Positions 12,318 through 17,956 of a stretch of DNA of 17,956 bases are shown piece by piece; within the stretch, counting starts at the first letter, position 1; every line of letters starts with the position of its first letter. Under the pieces are notes generated by a model. It did not search any database. It was given only the letters and a program-made list of their open reading frames with translations, and was not told the origin of the DNA. The position numbers and the translations under genes were made by a program. Origin of the DNA: Candidatus Avipropionibacterium avicola (GTDB lineage Bacteria > Actinomycetota > Actinomycetes > Propionibacteriales > Propionibacteriaceae); the NCBI GenBank assembly GCA_018715445.1, contig DVLP01000180.1, positions 1-17,956 of the forward strand, given 5' to 3'.

Positions 12318-13514
12318 GCGGGCGGAGTGCCGCTCGGCGGGGTCGTGCTCGGATCCGACCGGTGGGTGGCGCCTCACCAGGCGTCGGCGCGCCCCGCCCA
12401 ACCAGTCCCGCTCCGCGGTGATCCGCGCCACGAACCGCATCGAGGCCGCCCGGTGCACCGGTGGCCCACTGAGGTGACCGAGGTGGCGACCCCACAGCAG
12501 TCGGGCCGCCTGCTCCCCGAGCTCACGCCACTGGGGGATGATCGAACTGGTCACGTAGCCACGCGCTGCCTCGACGTCCTCGAACCCGACGATGGCGGGC
12601 AGGTCCGCGTCCGGAAGCCCGCACCGGTGCCAGGCCTCGGCGAAGGCCAGCACCGCATTGTCGTCAGCGGCGATCACCGCGTCGTACCGCTCGCGGACCG
12701 CCACCATCCGCTCGGCGGTCCGTTCCGCCGCCAGGACGGCCTGCTCGTAGTCGGGGGCGTTCCGGTCCGGGTGGAAGGCCAGTCCGGCGGGGTCGCGGCC
12801 CGCCGCGGTCATGGTCGCCAGCCATCCGAGCAGACGCTCCTCGGAGAACCGCAGATGGCCCACGTCCTGACCGTCGTCGGCATGCAGTGCCAGGAACGCG
12901 ATCCGTGAGCAGCCACGGCGCAACAGGTGCTCGGCCGCCAGTCGGCCGCCGGCGTGATTGTCGAGGTCCACGGTGTCGTACCGGCGCAGTTGGTCGTAGG
13001 GGCCCGGTTGGTCCTGCGACTGGCGCGGCCCGATCCTGACCTGGGGGACGTCCAGCTCCTCCAGGACGGCCTTGGCCCGGGCGTGGGGCGCTCGGCTGAG
13101 GATCCCGGCAATGGCGGGCCTCGGCTGCGCCGCGACCACGGCGGCCAGGTCGTCGCGATCGATCGAGAGCGTGGCGCCGCCCAGCTCGGACAGGGTCTCC
13201 TCGAAACCCAGCCGGACCGAGGTCAGGCGATGCAGCTCGCCCTGGTCTGGCCACGACGGGTGCACCAGCAGGAACACCGGTCGGTCGTCGAGCCTGTCCT
13301 CGGCGACGAAGATCCCGGTGCCGGGGACGCTGACCAGGGTGCCGTCAGCGATCAGGTCACGCAGCTCGTCCAGGACGGTGGGCGGTGACAGTCCGAAACT
13401 GTTCCCCAGCGTCCTCAACGAGGGCAGCTTCGCACCCGGCGGGTGGACCCCCGACCGGATCGAGGACAGCACCTGCTCACGCAAGGCCGTCCTGCGCCAC
13501 GACTTGCCCGCCAC
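12315..13514 (-). CDS. GntR-type wHTH regulator with LacI-like ligand-binding domain
   Basis: A 399-residue transcription factor of AraR-like design. Residues 5-70 are a GntR winged helix (ALREQVLSSIRSG, PGAKLPSLRTLGNSFGLSPPTVLDELRDLIADGTLVSVPGTGIFVA). Residues 75-375 are a periplasmic-binding-protein-like sensor as in LacI/PurR (DNHAGGRLAAEHLLRRGCSRIAFL, YDAVIAADDNAVLAFAEAWHRCG, LPAIVGFED). A sugar or glycoside is the expected effector. GTG 13514 is chosen because GAGGAGG (complement of 13523-13529) lies 8 nt upstream and the GntR domain begins there. ATG 13562 is an in-frame alternative. It faces the binding-protein/hydrolase operon across 231 bp, the usual position of its regulator. Confidence 0.88.
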   Translation of the reverse strand: MAGKSWRRTALREQVLSSIRSGVHPPGAKLPSLRTLGNSFGLSPPTVLDELRDLIADGTLVSVPGTGIFVAEDRLDDRPVFLLVHPSWPDQGELHRLTSVRLGFEETLSELGGATLSIDRDDLAAVVAAQPRPAIAGILSRAPHARAKAVLEELDVPQVRIGPRQSQDQPGPYDQLRRYDTVDLDNHAGGRLAAEHLLRRGCSRIAFLALHADDGQDVGHLRFSEERLLGWLATMTAAGRDPAGLAFHPDRNAPDYEQAVLAAERTAERMVAVRERYDAVIAADDNAVLAFAEAWHRCGLPDADLPAIVGFEDVEAARGYVTSSIIPQWRELGEQAARLLWGRHLGHLSGPPVHRAASMRFVARITAERDWLGGARRRLVRRHPPVGSEHDPAERHSAR

Positions 13515-13602
13515 GTCGTCGACCTCCTCGTCCGTCCGGTGCCCGCTGATCGGTGACCCCATCCGACCACAGGGGTGATCGAAGCAGCAGGGCTGATGCT
13601 GA

Positions 13603-13630
13603 AATCTAACAGTCCTAACGGGTGTGCGAA
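13603..13630 (-). promoter_or_regulatory. Possible promoter of the GntR/LacI-type regulator
   Basis: On the minus strand TTCGCA (complement of 13625-13630), a 16-nt spacer and TAGATT (complement of 13603-13608) are the best match upstream of the gene. The direct repeat CTAAC at 13606-13610 and 13615-13619 overlaps it. Confidence 0.35.
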
Positions 13631-13669
13631 CCATGATCACGCTGCGAGGGACTTATTTCGGCCATTCTC

Positions 13670-13698
13670 TTGTCGGGTTCGGAATCGCTTGCTAGCGT
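13670..13698 (+). promoter_or_regulatory. Putative promoter of the sugar-binding/hydrolase operon
   Basis: TTGTCG (13670-13675), a 17-nt spacer and TAGCGT (13693-13698) precede the AAAGGAG Shine-Dalgarno at 13731-13737, which is 8 nt before ATG 13746. Two short palindromes overlap or follow the -10, as expected for a repressed operon. Confidence 0.55.
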
Positions 13699-13712
13699 GC
13701 TGGGCACCCCAG
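13686..13712. promoter_or_regulatory. Candidate operator(s) for the divergent regulator
   Basis: CGCT-TGCT-AGCG (13686-13697) spans the -10 box. CTGGG-CAC-CCCAG (13700-13712) covers the expected transcription start. Either could bind the GntR/LacI-type regulator. GntR-type heads usually prefer short palindromes. Assignment is by position only. Confidence 0.35.
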
Positions 13713-13745
13713 AGCGATGGGACACGACACAAAGGAGTTGTCCGT

Positions 13746-15452
13746 ATGGCCCCCAGATCCGTACCCCCGTCTGCCCATGTCCGAGACTCGCGTCCGGACC
13801 CCTCCGAGCGAGCGGACGGGCCCCGTCCGATCGGGCGCCGAGCGGTGTTGGCCGGTGCGGTCGGTGCCGGTCTCACCGCAGGCCTGGTCGGCTGCGCACC
13901 CGAAGCGGCGACCGGCAAGGGTGACACCGGCGAGGTGGCGAGCTCGGGTGTCGAACTGCCCACGTACACCCCGTACGGCGACGTGACGCCCGACCTGCCC
14001 GGCGACCCCACCCAGGGGATCCCGGCGGCCTACTTCCACTACCCCGAGATCACCGAGATGGAGGGGATCCCGCTCCCGCAGACCGAGCCGTACAGCTTCC
14101 TGGCCCAGGGCACCGTCACGGGCGAGCCGAAGCCGGGCAACCCGTGGTACGACAAGTTCGCCGAGGACATGGGCAACCAGTTCAACCTGATCTCGGGTGG
14201 GTGGGCCGAGTATCGCGACAAGTTCGCCGTGACCATCGCCGGGGACGACCTGCCCGATCTGGTGATGATCGAGCAGGTCCCGCAGCTCCCGAGGCTGTTG
14301 GAGGCGAAGTTCCACGACCTGAGCCCGTACCTCAGCGGCGACAACGTCCAGCAGTACGCGGGTCTGGCCTCCCTGCCGACCGCCGTGTGGGGCGTCTCGT
14401 CGCTGGCGGGTGGGCTGTGGGGCGTCACCCGGCCGACCGTGGCGCTGTCCGGACAGATCAACGTCTGGAGCGACGACATGGAGGAGCTCGGGCTGGACCC
14501 CGATCCGGCTCCGGCCGACGGCGCCGAGTACCTCGAGATGCTCAAGACCATGACCAGTGACGGCAAGTTCGCCCTCGGTGCTGATCCGGTCATCACCGTG
14601 TTGGGGCCGAGCCTGATGATGTGCGGGGCTCCGAACGAGTGGCGCCGCAACGAGGACGGCAGCTTCACCCACGCCTTCGAGACCGACGAATACCTGCGCG
14701 CACTGGAGGTCTCGGCCGAGATCTGGGCCGCCGGGGTGCTGCACCCGGACTCGATCACCAACCCGGATGCGAAGTCCGGATGGTTCAACGAAGGCATCAC
14801 CCGTGGCCTCTACCAGGGCTTCTCCGCCTACGGCTACACCACGGTCAACCATCGCACCCGACGCCTCAGCCACATCCAGCTGCCGAAGTGGGACGGCGAT
14901 GGCGCGGCCGACCCGTTCCGCGGTGCCGGCGGGTACCCGTCGTTCACGGCGATCTCCAAGACGGCGAGCGAGGACCGGGTCCGCGAACTGCTCGAGATCA
15001 TGAACTACATCGCCGCCCCGTTCGGCACGCGGCAGTTCCTCACCGGTGAGTACGGCGTCGAGGGCGTCCACTACACCCTGGACGGCAACGATCCGGTGAA
15101 CATCCCCGAGACCCGGTCCAAGGACATGCTGAGTGGGCTCGGTTATGCGGGTCGCCAGAGCCTCTACGACGTCTACGTGCCCGGGTACGACGATGTCGCC
15201 GAGCGGATGCATGCGATGGCGGCCGACTCACTGCCACGCTCGGTGCCCGACGACTCGCGCGGGCTGTTCTCCGAGACCTGGGCCTCCAAGAGCACCACTT
15301 TGTTGCCCCGGATCAAGGACCTGCAGCTCGCGATCATCCGCGGCCGGGAGAAGCCGTCGGCCTGGACCGAACTGATCGAGAGCAAGTGGTTGCCCGAGGT
15401 CGGCGACCCGTCGCGCGACGAACTGCAGGCCGCCGACCAGGAGGAGCACTGA
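13746..15452 (+). CDS. Extracellular solute-binding lipoprotein, family 1 (LplA-like)
   Basis: A 568-residue sugar-type binding protein of an ABC importer. The N-terminus has twin arginines (R31-R32) before a hydrophobic segment ending LVGC, with lipobox Cys50, so Tat export and lipid anchoring are likely. The long mature part matches large LplA-type oligosaccharide-binding proteins: PWYDKFAEDMGNQFNLISGGWAEYRDKFAVTIAGDDLPDLVMIEQ, GLWGVTRPT, YLEMLKTMTSDGKFALG and a late WASKSTTLLPRIKDLQLAIIRG. ATG 13746 has AAAGGAG 8 nt upstream. The frame runs open upstream to 13575 without homology. The hydrolase gene follows after one base. No permease or ATPase gene is adjacent, so it must use one encoded elsewhere. 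The ligand is unknown. Confidence 0.87.
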   Translation: MAPRSVPPSAHVRDSRPDPSERADGPRPIGRRAVLAGAVGAGLTAGLVGCAPEAATGKGDTGEVASSGVELPTYTPYGDVTPDLPGDPTQGIPAAYFHYPEITEMEGIPLPQTEPYSFLAQGTVTGEPKPGNPWYDKFAEDMGNQFNLISGGWAEYRDKFAVTIAGDDLPDLVMIEQVPQLPRLLEAKFHDLSPYLSGDNVQQYAGLASLPTAVWGVSSLAGGLWGVTRPTVALSGQINVWSDDMEELGLDPDPAPADGAEYLEMLKTMTSDGKFALGADPVITVLGPSLMMCGAPNEWRRNEDGSFTHAFETDEYLRALEVSAEIWAAGVLHPDSITNPDAKSGWFNEGITRGLYQGFSAYGYTTVNHRTRRLSHIQLPKWDGDGAADPFRGAGGYPSFTAISKTASEDRVRELLEIMNYIAAPFGTRQFLTGEYGVEGVHYTLDGNDPVNIPETRSKDMLSGLGYAGRQSLYDVYVPGYDDVAERMHAMAADSLPRSVPDDSRGLFSETWASKSTTLLPRIKDLQLAIIRGREKPSAWTELIESKWLPEVGDPSRDELQAADQEEH

Positions 15453-15453
15453 C

Positions 15454-17472
15454 ATGATCAGCCGCAGGACAGTGCTGGGCGCCGTGGCCACTGGGACCGC
15501 AGTCGCCGGGTTCGCTGCCACCACAGGGTTCTCGACCGCTGCTGCCGCGCCTCTGCAGCCGGGACGGTTGGTGGGGGACCCGATCCCCGAGGAGGATCTC
15601 GCCCAGGGGGCGGTGGTGTTCTCCACCTCCTTCGAGGACGCCGACGAGACCTGGTACCTCAACGACCACACCACGCGCGAGGACATCGATCCGTTGGACG
15701 GCGACTGGGTGATGCACGTCCATCGCGACGACCCGTCGGTCTACCTGACGTCGCAGACCCAGATCCCGTACACCCCCGGGACCGAGTACGTCCTGACCGG
15801 ACACCTGCGGGCCGAGAACCTCTCCCGCGAGGACAAGGTCGACGGCGCGCGGATGGCGCTGGAGGCGTACGACCTCAACGGCAAATGGATCTACGGCCGG
15901 TACGGACCCTCGATCAAGGACGCCGAGTTCGTCGAGCAGGTGTTGGTCTTCGCTCCGACCGCGATCGTCGCCGAGCTGAGGCTGACCCTGTTCCTGGGCA
16001 GCGGCATCACCGGGGACGCGTACTTCGACGACATCGTCGTCCGCGAACAGGCACCCACCCCGTTCGCCACCGCCCTGGTCACCCCCAGCTATCGCGGGTT
16101 GCTGGTCCCCGGTGACCACGACGAGGTGCGGATGCAGGTCATGCTCGGCCTCACCGACGAGGCGATGGGCCGCTATCGGGTGCAGGTCGAGCTGGCCCGC
16201 GGCGAGACGATCGTGTCGCAGGACGAGTACCAGGCCGCCGCCGAGATCGAGTTCACCCATCCGGGGGAGGGGCTGGCTCCGGGTGAGTACGAGGTCCGGG
16301 TCCGGTTGGTCGATGCCGACGGCGAGGCCGTCGCCGAGGATGCCTGGCCGGTCCGCGTACTGGGCAGCACCGATGAGCTGCCCGATCGGTGGGTCGACCG
16401 CCACGGTCGGCTGCGGCAGGGATCGGAGCTGGACTTCCCCCTGGGCTTCTTCAGCTCGTCGGTCCAGGAGTCGAACCTGGCTCTGATGGAGGGCTCGTCG
16501 TTCGACTGCATGCTCCCGTACGGCAATCCGCGCCGGGAGTGGCTGGACCTGATGGAGCAGTACGGCATCCGCGGCATCATGAGCCTGAAGGACATGTTCT
16601 TCGGTGAGCCGTACACCCCGAAGGAGATCACCTCCGAAGAGGACGAGGTCCCGTACCTGACCGGTGTGGTCGACGAACTCAAGGACCATCCGGCCCTGCT
16701 GGCCTGGTACATCCAGGACGAGCGGGACCCTGCCCTGTACGGCGACCGGCTGATGGCCCACCAGGCGGCCGTGATGGCGACCGATCCGGACCATCCCTCG
16801 CTGGCGGTGGACTATCGTCGTCCACCGCCGGAGATCCAGATGCGCGGTTGTGACGCGTTCGGCGTCGACTCCTATCCGGTGAGCGGACGTGACACGGCCC
16901 ACCTGGAGCAGCCGTCGGCACTGGCCACGGCGGCCCGCGAGGGCCTGCCGCACCGGATGATGTGGCACGTGGTCCAGTCCTTCGGCTGGTCGTCCTACCC
17001 GCCCAGTGAGGGCCGGCCCCCGACCACCGAGGAACTGCGCTCGATGGCGTGGCAGTACATCTGTGCCGGCGCCACCGGGCTGGTGTTCTACAGCCTGCAC
17101 AACATGGACGACGGCATCGACGGCACGACCCTGGAGGAACTCTTCGCCCGGGCCGACACCGTCGGCGCCGAGATCGTCGAGCGTCGCGAGCTCATCCTGT
17201 CGGTCGAGGCGCCACCGGAGGTCTCGGCCACCGGGGGAGACGGGAAGGTGGTGTGGGCTGCGCGCAGCCTCGACGACCGAGGACACCTGATCGTGGTCAG
17301 CGCGGACTGGAAGGACTCCCGCCAGATCAGGTTCACCGTGCCCGGGGCGACCCGGATCCAGATGTCGAACGGCGCCCGGATCAGCCCGGACGCCGATGAC
17401 TCCTTCACCGTGGAGCTGGAGCCCCTCGAGGTGAGGTGGCTGGAGTTCCCGGTGCGTCGACGCCCGTCCTGA
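15454..17472 (+). CDS. Tat-exported multi-domain glycoside hydrolase-like protein
   Basis: A 672-residue secreted protein. Residues 1-33 are a Tat signal (SRRTVLGAVATG, ending STAAAA). About 45-200 is a carbohydrate-binding-like beta sandwich (VVFSTSFEDADETWYL to YFDDIVV), about 205-305 an Ig-like module, and about 320-600 a probable TIM barrel. The barrel has LGFFSSSVQESNLALM, YGIRGIMSLKDMF and DHPALLAWYIQDERD, where Glu423 sits like the acid/base of clan GH-A, then DAFGVDSYPV and ATGLVFYSLHNMDD. A beta domain ends it. The strand usually bearing the nucleophile may be MMWHVVQSFGW with Gln508, so the mechanism is unclear. ATG 15454 has GAGGAG 7 nt upstream and is coupled to the binding-protein gene. 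It probably trims the glycan imported by its partner. Confidence 0.75.
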   Translation: MISRRTVLGAVATGTAVAGFAATTGFSTAAAAPLQPGRLVGDPIPEEDLAQGAVVFSTSFEDADETWYLNDHTTREDIDPLDGDWVMHVHRDDPSVYLTSQTQIPYTPGTEYVLTGHLRAENLSREDKVDGARMALEAYDLNGKWIYGRYGPSIKDAEFVEQVLVFAPTAIVAELRLTLFLGSGITGDAYFDDIVVREQAPTPFATALVTPSYRGLLVPGDHDEVRMQVMLGLTDEAMGRYRVQVELARGETIVSQDEYQAAAEIEFTHPGEGLAPGEYEVRVRLVDADGEAVAEDAWPVRVLGSTDELPDRWVDRHGRLRQGSELDFPLGFFSSSVQESNLALMEGSSFDCMLPYGNPRREWLDLMEQYGIRGIMSLKDMFFGEPYTPKEITSEEDEVPYLTGVVDELKDHPALLAWYIQDERDPALYGDRLMAHQAAVMATDPDHPSLAVDYRRPPPEIQMRGCDAFGVDSYPVSGRDTAHLEQPSALATAAREGLPHRMMWHVVQSFGWSSYPPSEGRPPTTEELRSMAWQYICAGATGLVFYSLHNMDDGIDGTTLEELFARADTVGAEIVERRELILSVEAPPEVSATGGDGKVVWAARSLDDRGHLIVVSADWKDSRQIRFTVPGATRIQMSNGARISPDADDSFTVELEPLEVRWLEFPVRRRPS

Positions 17473-17484
17473 TCCTCGGATCGG

Positions 17485-17517
17485 GCCCGGGCAGCCGGCC
17501 GGAAGGCTGTCCCGGGC
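17485..17517 (+). terminator. Hairpin terminator after the hydrolase gene
   Basis: GCCCGGGCAGCC (17485-17496) pairs with GGCTGTCCCGGGC (17505-17517), with one bulged base and an 8-nt loop, 13 bp after the stop. It is strong but has no T-run. Confidence 0.6.
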
Positions 17518-17527
17518 TGGACCGACG

Positions 17528-17554
17528 TTTGCACTCTCGGGTGCCGAGTGCTAA
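17528..17554 (+). promoter_or_regulatory. CIRCE element 1 (HrcA operator)
   Basis: TTTGCACTC, 9 nt, GAGTGCTAA: only one base differs from the consensus TTAGCACTC-N9-GAGTGCTAA. HrcA binding here represses groEL until heat shock. A possible promoter overlaps it (TTGCAC 17529-17534, 17 nt, TAAGAA 17552-17557). Confidence 0.92.
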
Positions 17555-17561
17555 GAATGAG

Positions 17562-17588
17562 TTGGCACTCTCACACCGAGAGTGCCAC
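17562..17588 (+). promoter_or_regulatory. CIRCE element 2 (HrcA operator)
   Basis: TTGGCACTC, 9 nt, GAGTGCCAC: a second, slightly degenerate CIRCE 34 bp (about three helical turns) from the first, centre to centre. Two sites on one face of the helix suggest tight HrcA control. Confidence 0.85.
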
Positions 17589-17691
17589 CAGTCGGGCACG
17601 GTGAGGCGCTCACCCACCCAGACGGGCCATCCGGTCCGTACGAGGGGGTGGTAGCCGTCCGTCGCGGGCATCGTCTCGGCGTCAACACTGA

Positions 17692-17956
<265 letters not shown>

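Noticed and set aside
12304..12495. Upstream extension of the double-YbaB gene
   Set aside because: It overlaps the end of the regulator gene antisense to nothing new, has no similarity, and ATG 12303 has a leaderless promoter.
13575..13745. Upstream extension of the sugar-binding gene
   Set aside because: It spans the promoter region. ATG 13746 has AAAGGAG at ideal spacing and is followed by a normal Tat/lipoprotein signal.
15334..17286. 650-codon minus-strand open frame opposite the hydrolase gene
   Set aside because: The composition is typical of an antisense shadow (runs of G, R, H, V, D). The plus strand encodes a coherent Tat-exported protein over the same bases.

Overview
The window is about 18 kb of GC-rich, densely coded DNA with mostly G/C-ending codons, typical of a high-GC actinobacterium (Actinomycetota). 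Four things support this: a DUF3263 gene, an ESX/type VII-style EspC/EspA pair, an Ada-AlkA fusion followed by ogt in the order known from Mycobacterium tuberculosis, and several genes whose start codon lies 6-8 nt after a TANNNT -10 box (leaderless style). A member of Propionibacteriales is possible, but that is only an impression. Everything looks chromosomal. I see no phage, IS element or CRISPR array.

Layout, left to right. Bases 1-54 are the tail of an unknown gene. After two REP-like palindromes comes tdh-kbl (175-2378, +), which converts threonine to glycine and acetyl-CoA, then a DedA/VTT membrane protein (2393-3262, +). A minus-strand block faces it. In transcription order it is manA (8156-6969), tRNA-Thr(TGU) (6941-6866), a siderophore-binding lipoprotein under a DtxR/IdeR-like box (6801-5833), a perfect 28-bp tandem REP-like repeat, and an alkylation-repair cluster of Ada-AlkA, Ogt and a macro-domain hydrolase (5725-3266). 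DUF3263 (8247-8543, +) diverges from manA across a shared 20-bp palindrome. Bases 8544-8854 are non-coding and rich in repeats.

The second minus-strand block (12303-8855) is the most unusual part. It encodes a protein with two YbaB-like domains, a two-TM protein, an EspC-like small secreted protein with a YxxxE signal, an EspA-like WXG100-related protein, and a small HEXXH zincin-like protein. Four of its genes form two pairs with 4-base overlaps, and the fifth overlaps its neighbour by 32 bp. It looks like a compact type VII secretion substrate cassette. No secretion machinery gene is present in the window.

The last region is a sugar-response module. A GntR-headed, LacI-type regulator (13514-12315, -) diverges from a two-gene operon encoding a Tat/lipoprotein sugar-binding protein and a Tat-exported glycoside-hydrolase-like enzyme (13746-17472, +). 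No permease or ATPase lies next to it. The window ends in the first 68 codons of a groEL without groES, behind two CIRCE operators.

The strongest candidates for something undescribed are the EspC/EspA/HEXXH cassette with its double-YbaB protein, the binding-protein plus hydrolase operon, the shared palindrome between manA and DUF3263, and the REP-like repeat family. All functional calls come from reading motifs. No database search was run.
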